A stretch of 64,000 bases of DNA from Microbacterium oxydans (GTDB lineage: Bacteria > Actinomycetota > Actinomycetes > Actinomycetales > Microbacteriaceae), in contig NZ_JYIW01000026.1 of the NCBI RefSeq assembly GCF_000956525.1, forward strand, positions 496,001 through 560,000. The letters run 5' to 3'. Below, one piece after another: positions 34,481-43,541 of the stretch. Every line of letters starts with the position of its first letter. The first letter of the stretch is position 1. The notes under the pieces were generated by a model. It was given only the letters and a program-made list of their open reading frames with translations. It did no database searches and was not told the origin of the DNA. The position numbers and the translations under genes were made by a program.

Positions 34481-35632
34481 CTACCCGGCCAGTCCCAGCG
34501 CCCGTGCGATCACGAGCAGCTGCACCTCGGTCGTGCCCTCGCCGATCTCGAGGATCTTCGAGTCGCGGTAGTGCCTCGCGACGGGGAACTCGTTCATGAA
34601 GCCGTTGCCGCCGAAGATCTGGGTCGCATCGCGCGCGTTGTCCATGGCTGCCTCGCCGGCGACGAGCTTCGCGATCGCGGCCGGTTCGGCGAACGGACGA
34701 CCGCTGTCGCGCAGTCGTGCCGCGTGGTGCCACGCCAGGCGCGCTGTGTGCACGCGCGCACGCATGCGGGCGAGGGTGAACTGGGCGTTCTGGCGTGTGC
34801 TGAGGGCGCTGCCGAAGACCGTGCGGCTCTTGGCATAGTCGACAGCTGCCTCGAGGCATCCCTCGGCGGCTCCCGTCGACAGGGCGGCGATGGCGATGCG
34901 CCCCTCGTCGAGGATGCTGAGGAAGTTGCGGAAGCCGCTCCCCCGCTGTCCGAGCAGATTGGCAGCCGGCACGCGCGCGCCGATGAGGGTGAGCGGATGC
35001 GTGTCGGACGCGTTCCAGCCGACCTTGTCGTACGGCGGCTCCACTGTGAAACCGGGTGTGCCGTTCGGCACGATGATGGTCGAGATCTCTTTGCGGCCGC
35101 CCTCGTTCCCGGTGACCGCCGTGACGGTGACGAACCGCGTGATCGGCGTCCCGGAGTTCGTGATGAACTGCTTGGATCCGTCGATCACCCACTCCTCGCC
35201 GTCCAGCCGTGCCGTGGTCCTGGTGGCTCCGGCGTCGCTGCCGGCCTCCGGCTCGGTGAGACCGAAGCCGGCCAGTGCGCTCGCGGCGAGCAGATCGGGC
35301 AGCAGCTCACGCTTCTGCTCCTCGGTGCCGAACCGGAACACCGGCATGGCTCCGAGGCTGACGCCGGCCTCCAGCGTGATGGCAATGGACTGGTCGACCC
35401 GGCCGAGCGCCTCGATCGCGATGCCCAGCGCCATGTAGTCGCCGCCCTGACCGCCGTACTCCTCAGGGAACGGCAGGCCGAACAGTCCAAGATCGCCCAT
35501 CTGCGCCACGACGTCCATCGAGAGCGTGTGCGTACGATCAGCCTCGTACGACTGCGGTGCGACGACGGTGTCGGCGAACTCCCGCACCATCCCGGCGAGC
35601 TCGCGCTCCTCTTCGGTCAGATCCTCGATCAT
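34481..35632 (-). CDS. acyl-CoA dehydrogenase (isovaleryl/short branched-chain type)
   Basis: The 383-residue protein has the three-domain ACAD layout: the N-terminal helical domain (GDLGLFGLPFPEEYGGQGGD), the FAD-binding middle with ALAGFGLTEPEAGSDAGATR and WVIDGSKQFITNSG, and the C-terminal bundle with TRQNAQFTLARMR, QIFGGNGFMNEFPVARHYRD and ILEIGEGTTEVQ, whose Glu is the usual catalytic base. Context in the carboxylase operon and synteny with M. tuberculosis fadE19 point to dehydrogenation of isovaleryl-CoA or other short branched acyl-CoAs. The ATG at 35632 overlaps the stop of the carboxylase alpha gene. Confidence 0.9.
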   Translation of the reverse strand: MIEDLTEEERELAGMVREFADTVVAPQSYEADRTHTLSMDVVAQMGDLGLFGLPFPEEYGGQGGDYMALGIAIEALGRVDQSIAITLEAGVSLGAMPVFRFGTEEQKRELLPDLLAASALAGFGLTEPEAGSDAGATRTTARLDGEEWVIDGSKQFITNSGTPITRFVTVTAVTGNEGGRKEISTIIVPNGTPGFTVEPPYDKVGWNASDTHPLTLIGARVPAANLLGQRGSGFRNFLSILDEGRIAIAALSTGAAEGCLEAAVDYAKSRTVFGSALSTRQNAQFTLARMRARVHTARLAWHHAARLRDSGRPFAEPAAIAKLVAGEAAMDNARDATQIFGGNGFMNEFPVARHYRDSKILEIGEGTTEVQLLVIARALGLAG

Positions 35633-37584
35633 CGGTTCTCCTCCATCGTCGTCACGCGAGCGACCAGCTGATCGCGTCGCACCTGATCTCCCACAGTCAC
35701 CAGCAGGTGCACGGTGCCGTCGAGCGGCGCGAGCACCGGGTGCTCCATCTTCATCGCTTCGATCGACAGCAGCGGTGTGCCGGCCGTCACGGTGGCGCCG
35801 TCGGCCACGTGCACCGCGACCACCGCGCCGGGCATCGGAGCGCGGCCCTCGGGGGTGGCCGCACCTGTTCCCGCATCCGCCGCGCGCAGGCGACGCAGCA
35901 TCCGCTCCCGTCGGTCCACCGGGCGCAGGCGTGCGCTCGTGCCCTCCGCGGACACCCACACCGCGCCGTCGGCATCGACCGCCGTGCGAATGGCGCAAGC
36001 ACCGCTCTCGCCGTCGCGCACTGCCGTCACCACCTCATCGGCATCCGTCAGAAACGCGCCGGCTGCGTCTGGCACGCCTGCGGCGCCGAGGCGCCACCCC
36101 GGCAGCTCACGCCACAACGCATCCGAACGCAGGGGTGCGGACCTCGCGACGTGCGCACGGGCCGCTGCCGCGACCATGTCATCGGTGGGGGTCGCCGCGT
36201 CGAACGGCAGCAACGTCTCGATCAGTCCGGTGTCGAGATCGCCAGAGACCACCCGCGCATCCCGGCAGAGGAGACGGAGGAACGCGATGTTGGTGTCGAC
36301 GCCCAGCACGACCGTGCGCGAGAGCGCGAGGTCGAGACGAGCGAGTGCGGTCGCACGATCATCGGCGAAGGCGATCACCTTCGCGATCATCGGGTCGTAG
36401 AACCCCGTTACGTTGCTGCCGGTCTCGATCGCGGCGTCCACACGAACCCCGGCAGGCGCGTCGAACAGCAGGATCGTGCCCGTCGAAGGCAGGAAGCCGC
36501 GCTCCGGGGACTCCGCGTAGATTCGGGCCTCGACCGCGTGGCCATGCACGGCGGGCGTGACGTCGAGCGCACGACCAGCGGCGACCCGCAGCTGCAGTGC
36601 CACCAGATCGAGGCCGGTGACCTCCTCGGTGACAGGGTGCTCGACCTGCAGCCGGGTGTTCATCTCGATGAAGAAGACCTCGTCGGGATCATCCGCGTCG
36701 ATCAGGAACTCCACCGTGCCGGCGCCGACGTACGACACGCTCTCGGCGGCGCGCACCGCGGCATCCAACAGTTGCGTCCTGGTGCGCTCCGGAATGCCGG
36801 CGGACGGCGCCTCCTCGATGACCTTCTGATGGCGACGCTGCAGCGTGCACTCGCGCTCGCCGAGGGCGATCACCGTTCCATGCGCATCGCCGAAGACCTG
36901 CACCTCGATGTGCCGCGGCCGGCGAATCAGGCGCTCCAGGATCAGGGAGTCGTCACCGAACGCGGATGCCGCGACACGGCGTGCGGACGCGAGCGCTGTC
37001 GACAGCCCTGCAGCGTCCGTGACGACCTCCATGCCCTTGCCACCGCCGCCGGCGCTCGGCTTCACGAGCAGCGGGAAGCCGATCTCGGCCGCGGCATCCG
37101 CGATCTGCGATTCGGACAGCCCTGCGGCATCGAACCCTGGAACGACCGGCACGCCGTGCGCGACGACGTGCTCCCGTGCCCTGGCCTTGTCTCCCATGAT
37201 CTGCAGCGCTTCGGCGCCCGGACCGATGAAGACGATCCCCTGCTCGGCACAGGCCTGCGCCAGGCCGACGCTCTCCGAGAGGAACCCGTATCCCGGGTGG
37301 ATCGCCTGTGCGCCGGTTCGCATCGCGGCGGCGATGACGGCCTCGATGTCGAGATACGACTCGGCAGCAGGAGCTGGGCCTATGCGAACGGCGACGTCGG
37401 CCTCGCGCACATGCGGTGCGTCGGCATCGGCATCGCTGTACACGGCGACGCTGCGGATGCCGCGCCTGCGCAGGGTACGGATGACCCGTCTGGCGATCTC
37501 GCCGCGGTTCGCGACGAGGACGGTGTCGAACTCGGGGCCGACGTCGCTCGCAGGGGCCGCCTCGGTCAGTGTCTGATCAGTCAT
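35629..37584 (-). CDS. accA1: acyl-CoA carboxylase alpha subunit (biotin carboxylase plus carrier; methylcrotonyl-CoA type)
   Basis: The 651-residue protein has an N-terminal biotin carboxylase (TVLVANRGEIARRVIRTLRR; ATP-grasp KPSAGGGGKGMEVV near 175; the EMNTRLQVEHPVTE block near 310), a linker domain, and a C-terminal biotin carrier with EAMKMEH, biotinylated at Lys 612. It supplies carboxybiotin to the beta subunit encoded upstream. The neighbouring acyl-CoA dehydrogenase, MaoC and lyase and the M. tuberculosis accA1-accD1 synteny favour 3-methylcrotonyl-CoA as substrate. ATG start 6 bp after the beta gene; its stop overlaps the dehydrogenase ATG. Confidence 0.92.
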   Translation of the reverse strand: MTDQTLTEAAPASDVGPEFDTVLVANRGEIARRVIRTLRRRGIRSVAVYSDADADAPHVREADVAVRIGPAPAAESYLDIEAVIAAAMRTGAQAIHPGYGFLSESVGLAQACAEQGIVFIGPGAEALQIMGDKARAREHVVAHGVPVVPGFDAAGLSESQIADAAAEIGFPLLVKPSAGGGGKGMEVVTDAAGLSTALASARRVAASAFGDDSLILERLIRRPRHIEVQVFGDAHGTVIALGERECTLQRRHQKVIEEAPSAGIPERTRTQLLDAAVRAAESVSYVGAGTVEFLIDADDPDEVFFIEMNTRLQVEHPVTEEVTGLDLVALQLRVAAGRALDVTPAVHGHAVEARIYAESPERGFLPSTGTILLFDAPAGVRVDAAIETGSNVTGFYDPMIAKVIAFADDRATALARLDLALSRTVVLGVDTNIAFLRLLCRDARVVSGDLDTGLIETLLPFDAATPTDDMVAAAARAHVARSAPLRSDALWRELPGWRLGAAGVPDAAGAFLTDADEVVTAVRDGESGACAIRTAVDADGAVWVSAEGTSARLRPVDRRERMLRRLRAADAGTGAATPEGRAPMPGAVVAVHVADGATVTAGTPLLSIEAMKMEHPVLAPLDGTVHLLVTVGDQVRRDQLVARVTTMEENR

Positions 37585-37590
37585 CGCGGC

Positions 37591-39144
37591 TCACATCCGG
37601 AAGAGGCCGAAGCGCGGCTCCGGCAGCGGGGTACGGGACACGACGTCGAGCGCGAGACCGAGTAGATCGCGGGTCTGCGCCGGGTCGACGATGCCGTCGT
37701 CCCAGAGTCGGGCGGTCGCGTAGTACGGCTCGCCCTGCTGCTCGTACTGCGCGCGGATCGGTTGTTCGAACTCGGAACGCTCCTCGGGCGACCACGACTC
37801 GCCTCGCGCGTCGAGCTGGTCTTCGCGGACGGTCGCGAGGACGGATGCCGCCTGCGGCCCGCCCATGACGGAGATCCGGCTGGCCGGCCACGTCCAGAGG
37901 AATCGCGGCGAGTAGGCGCGCCCGCACATGGAGTAGTTCCCGGCACCGAACGATCCGCCGATGATCACGGTGAGCTTCGGCACCCTGGTGCTGGCGACGG
38001 CGGTGACCATCTTGGCGCCGTCCTTCGCGATGCCGCCTGCCTCGGCATCGGACCCGACCATGAACCCTGTGATGTTCTGCAGGAAGAGCAGCGGGATGCC
38101 GCGCTGGTCGCACAGCTCGATGAAGTGCGCTCCCTTCAGCGCCGATTCGCTGAACAGCACACCGTTGTTCGACACGATCCCGATCGGGTGGCCGTGGAGT
38201 CGCGCGAAGCCCGTGACGAGCGTCGTGCCGTACTCGGCTTTGAACTCGCGGAAGCTGTCGCCGTCGACCAGGCGCGAGATGACCTCACGCACGTCATAGG
38301 CGGCGTTCACGTCGACAGGCACGATGTCGTACAACGAGGAGGTCTCCGTCGGGGCGACGCTCTGCTGTACCTCCCAGGCGGGTGCGAGCGGCGGTGGCAG
38401 GGTGGCGACGATGTCACGCAGGATCTCGAGGGCGTGCTCATCGTCCTCCGCGAGATGGTCGACGACACCGCTGCGGCGGGCGTGCAGCTCGCCACCGCCC
38501 AGCTCCTCGGCCGTCACGACCTCACCGATGGCAGCCTTCACGAGCGGCGGGCCGCCGAGGAAGATCGTGCCCTGACCGCGCACGATCACGGTCTCGTCGC
38601 TCATCGCCGGCACATAGGCGCCACCGGCGGTGCAGGATCCGAGCACGGCTGCGAGCTGCGGGATGCCCTCGGCCGACATCGTCGCCTGATTGAAGAAGAT
38701 GCGTCCGAAGTGGTCACGGTCGGGGAACACCTCGTCCTGCTTCGGGAGGAAGGCGCCTCCGGAGTCGACGAGATAGAGGCATGGCAGCCGGTTCTCGCGT
38801 GCGATCTCCTGCGCCCGCAGGTGCTTCTTGACCGTGAGGGGGAGATACGTACCGCCCTTGACGGTCGCGTCGTTGCAGATCACCATGACATGTCGGCCGT
38901 GCACGAGCCCGATGCCCGCGATCACTCCGGCAGCCGGGGCCTCTCCCCCGTACAGGCCGTCGGCCGCGAGCGGCGCGACCTCGAGGAAGGGACTGCCCTC
39001 GTCGAGGAGACGGTCCACTCGATCACGAGGGAGCAGTTTGCCTCGGGCGAGGTGGCGTGCTCTGGACGCTTCGGATCCGCCGCGCGAGGCGACGGCCAGA
39101 CGGTCGCGGAGCTCGTCAGCCAGGGACTGCTGGGTGGCAGGCAT
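37591..39144 (-). CDS. accD1: acyl-CoA carboxylase beta subunit (carboxyltransferase; methylcrotonyl-CoA type)
   Basis: The 517-residue protein has the carboxyltransferase N and C domains: [24 protein letters not shown] start, [35 protein letters not shown], the oxyanion [16 protein letters not shown] near 190, and C-terminal [18 protein letters not shown] with [19 protein letters not shown] near 410, motifs typical of MCC beta rather than propionyl-CoA carboxylase. It transfers CO2 from biotin to 3-methylcrotonyl-CoA. I chose the ATG at 39144 (GAGGAGG 8 nt upstream). It is the first gene of a five-gene operon, controlled by the operator at 39209. Confidence 0.92.
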   Translation of the reverse strand: MPATQQSLADELRDRLAVASRGGSEASRARHLARGKLLPRDRVDRLLDEGSPFLEVAPLAADGLYGGEAPAAGVIAGIGLVHGRHVMVICNDATVKGGTYLPLTVKKHLRAQEIARENRLPCLYLVDSGGAFLPKQDEVFPDRDHFGRIFFNQATMSAEGIPQLAAVLGSCTAGGAYVPAMSDETVIVRGQGTIFLGGPPLVKAAIGEVVTAEELGGGELHARRSGVVDHLAEDDEHALEILRDIVATLPPPLAPAWEVQQSVAPTETSSLYDIVPVDVNAAYDVREVISRLVDGDSFREFKAEYGTTLVTGFARLHGHPIGIVSNNGVLFSESALKGAHFIELCDQRGIPLLFLQNITGFMVGSDAEAGGIAKDGAKMVTAVASTRVPKLTVIIGGSFGAGNYSMCGRAYSPRFLWTWPASRISVMGGPQAASVLATVREDQLDARGESWSPEERSEFEQPIRAQYEQQGEPYYATARLWDDGIVDPAQTRDLLGLALDVVSRTPLPEPRFGLFRM

Positions 39145-39208
39145 CGTGAAGTCCTCCTCGACTCCCCGTGCGCGGTGCGTCACATGGTGGCGCGGCCCGT
39201 GCGGCTTC

Positions 39209-39226
39209 GGTTAGTGTTCACTAACC
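39209..39226. promoter_or_regulatory. TetR operator between accD1 and its divergent regulator
   Basis: GGTTAGTG-TT-CACTAACC is a perfect inverted repeat with 8-bp arms, 65 bp from the carboxylase start and 32 bp from the TetR start. A further half-site GGTTAGCG follows at 39237. It sits where a repressor can control both genes. Confidence 0.75.
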
Positions 39227-39257
39227 CGTTGATTCAGGTTAGCGAGGATTAACTGAG

Positions 39258-39848
39258 ATGACAACCCCGGTCACCGCCCGAGACCGCGCCAAGGCGGAGC
39301 GCTCCGATGCGATCCTGCACGAGGCGGCGCGTCTCTTCGCCGAGCGCGGATACACCGGCGTCAGCCTCGAAGACATCGGTGCCGCAGTCGGGGTGTCTGG
39401 TCCGGCTGTCTACCGGCACTTCGCGGGCAAGCAGGCGTTGCTCGGTTCGGTGCTGGTCAAGGTCAGCGACGACCTCATCACCGGTGGGACGAGCGTCGCT
39501 GAGTCCGCGGACAGCGATGACGAGCGGATGCGGGCGCTGATCAGCTTCCATGTGGAGTTCGCACTCGGCAACGCCGAGGTGATCCAGGTGCAGGATCGTG
39601 ACGTCGCGCACCTCTCGGAGTCTGATCGAGCCGCCGTGCGGCGCCTGCAGCGTGCCTACATCGAGCTGTGGATCGACGCACTGTCACCGTTGATCGACGC
39701 CACCAAGGACGAGCTGCGGTTGCGCGTGCAGGCATGCTTCGGGCTCATCAACTCGACTCCGCACAGCACGCGCTCCGCGGCCAGACGGCACTCCGCCACC
39801 GCGACGGTGCTCGTCGCGATGGCGGACGCGGCGCTGCGCGCCGGCTGA
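39258..39848 (+). CDS. TetR family regulator of the leucine-catabolism operon
   Basis: The 196-residue protein has the TetR HTH (GYTGVSLEDIGAAVGVSGPAVYRHFAG) at about residues 34-57, ending in the KQALLGSVL helix, and a C-terminal helical domain rich in charged residues, similar to regulators of acyl-CoA carboxylase/dehydrogenase operons. It is likely to bind the 8-bp palindrome at 39209 and to respond to an acyl-CoA. The gene is divergent from accD1 and convergent with the E2 gene. Confidence 0.9.
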   Translation: MTTPVTARDRAKAERSDAILHEAARLFAERGYTGVSLEDIGAAVGVSGPAVYRHFAGKQALLGSVLVKVSDDLITGGTSVAESADSDDERMRALISFHVEFALGNAEVIQVQDRDVAHLSESDRAAVRRLQRAYIELWIDALSPLIDATKDELRLRVQACFGLINSTPHSTRSAARRHSATATVLVAMADAALRAG

Positions 39849-39869
39849 CTCCCGGTGCGGGGCCCGCAC

Positions 39870-41246
39870 CTAGCCGAACAGCATCGCCCGCCCGGGTTCC
39901 TCGAGCACGTCGGCGACGTCCTTCAGGAAGCGTGCGCCCTCTGCCCCGTCGACGAGGCGATGGTCGAAGGAGAGACTCAACGTCATCACGTGTCGGAGCG
40001 CGATCTCGCCGCGGTACTCCCATGGCTGCCGACGAACGGCACCGACCGCGAGGATGCCCGACTGCCCCGGCGGGAGGATCGGCGTTCCTGCGTCGACGCC
40101 GAAGACGCCGATGTTCGAGATCGAGAACGTCCCGCCGGCCAACTCGGCGGGTGAGGTCTTGCCTGCGCGTGCGGTCTCGGCGAGCTCTTTCAGCGCACCG
40201 CTGAGCTGGGTCAGCGAGAGCGCCTCGGCGTTGCGGATGTTCGGCACGATGAGCCCGCGATCCGTGGCGGCGGCGATCCCGAGATCGACGTAGTCGAAGT
40301 GCACGATCTCGCCCGCCTGCTCGTCCCACCGGGCGTTCAGTCCTGGCGTGCGCGACAGTGCGAGGCAGACGACCTTCGCGATCACGGCGAGCGGGCCGAT
40401 CTTCTGCCCTGCGAGCGCGCGGTCGTCTCGGAGGCGTGAGAGCAGGTCCATCGTCGCGGTCACATCGACCGTGTGGAAGACGGTCACATGCGGGGCGGTG
40501 AAGGCGCTCTGCACCATCGCGGCCGCGGTGTGCTTGCGGACTCCACGGATCGGGATCCGAGTCTCTCGCCGGCCGATGCCGTCCGCCGTCGGGGCGAACA
40601 CCGGCAGGGCGTCCGTCGTCGCGCGCGTCTCGGGGTCCGCCGCGTCAGCACTGCGGGTCGCCCCGACGCGTTCGGCGTATGCGTCGACGTCGTGCCGTGT
40701 GATGACCCGGTCCTCGATCTCGGCAGCGACCAGCACGAGGTCGATTCCGAGGCGCTTCGCATGCGCACGAACGGGCGGTGTCGAACGCGGACGCTCCACG
40801 ACCCGCTCGACTGTCGCAGACGGCACCGCGTCATGCGGTGCGGCTTCGAGCACGGCGGTGTCCGCAGTCGCCCTGGTGACGCCTGCGCGACGTGCCCGAC
40901 GCGCAGGGCGACCACTGCTCGCCGGAGCGGCGCCGTATCCCACCAGATTCGGCTGCGCCTTCTCGGGCTGGGCCCCGGTGTCCTGCTCCGGAGCAGACTC
41001 GTCTTCACCAGCCACGTCGAACGAGATGAGCGGAGCGCCGACCGCCACCGTCTCCCCCGCTTCGGCGTGCAGGTTCGTGACGGTCCCCTCATACGGCGAA
41101 GGCAGCTCGACCACCGCCTTGGCGGTCTCGACCTCGGCGAGCGTCTGGTTCAGCGCCACGGCGTCGCCGGGTGCGACCAGCCATTGGACGACCTCAGCCT
41201 CAGCGAGTCCTTCACCGAGGTCGGGCAGGCGGAATTCCGCGATCAT
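39870..41246 (-). CDS. bkdC: dihydrolipoamide acyltransferase (E2) of branched-chain 2-oxoacid dehydrogenase
   Basis: The 458-residue protein has an N-terminal lipoyl domain (lipoylated Lys 43 in VETAKAVVE), a Pro/Ala/Thr-rich hinge, a peripheral subunit-binding domain (PPVRAHAKRLGIDLVLV) and the catalytic acyltransferase domain with DHRLVDGAEGARFL near the C-terminus. A single lipoyl domain and the E1 neighbours fit a BCKDH E2; a pyruvate dehydrogenase E2 is less likely in this context. No E3 gene follows, so dihydrolipoamide dehydrogenase must come from elsewhere. ATG overlaps the E1beta stop. Confidence 0.92.
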   Translation of the reverse strand: MIAEFRLPDLGEGLAEAEVVQWLVAPGDAVALNQTLAEVETAKAVVELPSPYEGTVTNLHAEAGETVAVGAPLISFDVAGEDESAPEQDTGAQPEKAQPNLVGYGAAPASSGRPARRARRAGVTRATADTAVLEAAPHDAVPSATVERVVERPRSTPPVRAHAKRLGIDLVLVAAEIEDRVITRHDVDAYAERVGATRSADAADPETRATTDALPVFAPTADGIGRRETRIPIRGVRKHTAAAMVQSAFTAPHVTVFHTVDVTATMDLLSRLRDDRALAGQKIGPLAVIAKVVCLALSRTPGLNARWDEQAGEIVHFDYVDLGIAAATDRGLIVPNIRNAEALSLTQLSGALKELAETARAGKTSPAELAGGTFSISNIGVFGVDAGTPILPPGQSGILAVGAVRRQPWEYRGEIALRHVMTLSLSFDHRLVDGAEGARFLKDVADVLEEPGRAMLFG

Positions 41247-42253
41247 GCCTCTGCTCCCGTCAGGCTGTTGGGGCGGTCGAGAACTCGGTCCACCGCGTCG
41301 AGCAGGCGGTCGAGGTCAGGCAGGTGATACTTCTCGAGCTTCGCCGGCGGGTAGGGGATGTCGTGTCCTGTCACACGCAGCGGTGCGGACTCCAGATACT
41401 CGAAGCAGCGCTCGGCGATGCTGGCGATCACCTCGGCGGCGACGCCGGCCTCTCGCGAGGCTTCATGGGCGACCACGACACGGCCGGTCCTGCGGACGGA
41501 TGCCGCCACCGAGTCGTAGTCGACCGGCGACAGCGAACGCAGGTCGATCACTTCGATGGACACCCCGTCGGCCTCCGCGGCCTCCGCGGCCTGCAGCGCG
41601 GTGTTGACCATCGCACCGTAGGTGATCAGCGTGACATCCGTGCCTGTCCGCACCACATCGGCGAGCCCCATCGGCTGGGCATCCGCGAGCGGGGCGTCAA
41701 GGTCCACCTCGCCCTTGTGGTGGTACAGCCGCTTCGGCTCGAAGAACACGACGGGGTCGTCCGAGGCGATCGCCTGACGGAGGCTGCGGTACGCGTCCGC
41801 CGGGTTCGACACTGCGATGACGCGCAGCCCGGCGGTGTGCACGAAATATGCCTCCGGCGACTCGGAGTGGTGCTCCGCCGCGCCGATGCCTCCCGCCCAC
41901 GGGATGCGGATCGTGATGGGCATCTTCACGCGACCCTGCGTGCGGTAGTGGAGCTTCGCGACCTGCGCGACGATCTGATCGAACGCCGGATAGACGAAGC
42001 CGTCGAACTGGATCTCGACGACCGGACGATAGCCGCGGAAGGCCAGGCCGACCGCCATGCCCACGATGCCCGACTCTGCGAGCGGGGTGTCGATCACGCG
42101 CTGCGCACCGAACTCGCTGAGCAGCCCGTCGGTGATGCGGAACACGCCGCCGAGCTTGCCGATGTCCTCACCGAGGAGCACGACCTTGTCATCGTCGAGC
42201 ATCGCCTGGCGCAGACCGGCGCCGAGCGCCTTGCCGAGGGGCATCAGCGTCAT
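41243..42253 (-). CDS. bkdB: branched-chain 2-oxoacid dehydrogenase E1 beta subunit
   Basis: The 336-residue protein has the transketolase_pyr fold: VVLLGEDIGKLGGVFRIT near residue 25, DTPLAESGIVGMAVGLAF near 60, and the C-terminal VTLITYGAMVNTALQAAE and IEVIDLRSLSPVDYD. With E1alpha it decarboxylates 4-methyl-2-oxopentanoate and related oxoacids. The ATG at 42253 has GAGG 7 nt upstream; a GTG two codons earlier overlaps the E1alpha stop. Confidence 0.93.
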   Translation of the reverse strand: MTLMPLGKALGAGLRQAMLDDDKVVLLGEDIGKLGGVFRITDGLLSEFGAQRVIDTPLAESGIVGMAVGLAFRGYRPVVEIQFDGFVYPAFDQIVAQVAKLHYRTQGRVKMPITIRIPWAGGIGAAEHHSESPEAYFVHTAGLRVIAVSNPADAYRSLRQAIASDDPVVFFEPKRLYHHKGEVDLDAPLADAQPMGLADVVRTGTDVTLITYGAMVNTALQAAEAAEADGVSIEVIDLRSLSPVDYDSVAASVRRTGRVVVAHEASREAGVAAEVIASIAERCFEYLESAPLRVTGHDIPYPPAKLEKYHLPDLDRLLDAVDRVLDRPNSLTGAEA

Positions 42254-42255
42254 CG

Positions 42256-43371
42256 TCACGCCTCGCTCTCGAAGGAGGCGAGGTAGGCGGAGTACTCATG
42301 CCGCTGACGCTCCAGCCCGGTGTGCGGCTCGGCGTAGACGCCGTCGAACACCGCGAGCGGCGGACGCGTGACCATGCCGAGGCACGCAGCGCGCATCTCC
42401 TTCGCGACCTGATCGGCGGCGTTCTGCGTCTCCGCGAGATGCTGCGCATCGAGCTCGCCGGCCGCACGGAGATACGCCTCGAGCCGAGCGATCGGGTCGC
42501 GCCGCCGCCAGGACTCGAGTTCCTCCTCATCCCGGTAGCGCGTGGGGTCGTCGGCGGTCGTATGCGGACCCATGCGGTACGTGACGGCTTCGATGTACGC
42601 GGGGCCCTGCCCGGAGCGCGCGTGCTCGAGCGCCCATCGCATCGCCGCCAGGCAGGCGAGCACGTCGTTGCCGTCGACTCGCAGACTGGGGATGCCGAAG
42701 CCGGGGGCGCGGCCGGCGATCGGGTACTGCGACTGCACTGCCACCGGCTCGGAGATCGCCCAGTGGTTGTTCTGGCACACGAAGACGACCGGCGCTCCAT
42801 AGGAGGCCGCGAAGATCATCGCCTCGTTGACGTCGCCCTGGCTCGTGGCGCCGTCGCCGAAGTAGGTGACGGCGACCTCGTCGGCCCGGTCGTGCTGGAT
42901 GCCGAGCGCGTACCCGACTGCGTGCAGCGTCTGTGCGCCGATGATGATCTGCAGCGGCGCGACCCGCAGCGCGGCGGGGTCGTACGCAGCACCCTCTTCA
43001 CCCCGCCACATGCGCACGTAGTCGCCGGGCTGCGCGCCGCGGGCGTAGATCACGCCGGTCTCCCGATAGCTGGGGAAGACGTAGTCGCGCGTCTCGAGCG
43101 CGCGGGCGGTGCCGATCTGGGTGGCTTCCTGGCCCTGGCACGGCGCCCATAGGCCGAGTTGCCCCTGGCGCTGCAGCGCGACGCCTTCCGCATCGATGCG
43201 ACGCAGGACGACCATGTCGCGGTGGAGAGCACGCAGCTGCGCGGCGTCGACGTCGGCGACGAAGGGGTCGAGTCGAGGGTTCGCGATCCGGGTGCCGTCC
43301 GGCGTCAGCAGACGTTCGGACAGCTCCAGATCCTGCTCGGTGTCAGCGATGGGCGTGATCTGCGGTGACAT
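42256..43371 (-). CDS. bkdA: branched-chain 2-oxoacid dehydrogenase E1 alpha subunit
   Basis: The 371-residue protein carries the TPP motif: GDGATSQGDVNEAMIFAASY through VCQNNHWAISEP (near residues 165-200), with ALQRQGQLGLWAPCQGQEAT and FPSYRETGVIYARG before it and RMGPHTTADDPTRYRD with the phosphorylation-loop region after. It forms the alpha2beta2 E1 with the beta subunit. The ATG at 43371 has AGGAGG 6 nt upstream. First gene of the operon, facing a divergent Lrp regulator. Confidence 0.93.
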   Translation of the reverse strand: MSPQITPIADTEQDLELSERLLTPDGTRIANPRLDPFVADVDAAQLRALHRDMVVLRRIDAEGVALQRQGQLGLWAPCQGQEATQIGTARALETRDYVFPSYRETGVIYARGAQPGDYVRMWRGEEGAAYDPAALRVAPLQIIIGAQTLHAVGYALGIQHDRADEVAVTYFGDGATSQGDVNEAMIFAASYGAPVVFVCQNNHWAISEPVAVQSQYPIAGRAPGFGIPSLRVDGNDVLACLAAMRWALEHARSGQGPAYIEAVTYRMGPHTTADDPTRYRDEEELESWRRRDPIARLEAYLRAAGELDAQHLAETQNAADQVAKEMRAACLGMVTRPPLAVFDGVYAEPHTGLERQRHEYSAYLASFESEA

Positions 43372-43490
43372 CATCGTCCTCCTAGTCCCGGCGGCCCTCG
43401 TGGGGCTGTGCGTGACGCACGCGGCGTCATCGCCGGCCTGGTCCGAGCGTACGTCCGGTGATCACGACGCTCAAGCAATTGATCAGGTCT

Positions 43491-43505
43491 TGAGCATGTT
43501 GCTCA
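43491..43505. promoter_or_regulatory. inverted repeats between bkdA and the Lrp regulator gene
   Basis: TGAGCA-TGT-TGCTCA is a perfect 6-bp inverted repeat; a wider TCAAG ... CTTGA pair (43471-43493) overlaps it. Lrp/AsnC proteins typically bind such loosely palindromic sites, and it lies in the 170-bp divergent promoter region. Confidence 0.55.
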
Positions 43506-43527
43506 CTTTCCGACCATCGGACCCTGC

Positions 43528-43533
43528 TATGGT
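43528..43533 (+). promoter_or_regulatory. -10 box (TATGGT) of leaderless Lrp gene
   Basis: TATGGT lies 8 nt before the ATG at 43542, with no ribosome binding site between. Confidence 0.4.
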
Positions 43534-43541
43534 TTGGCACT

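Noticed and set aside
34471..34481. A frameshift linking the MaoC and acyl-CoA dehydrogenase genes
   Set aside because: Each has its own complete domain and start; a 9-bp gap is normal for this operon.
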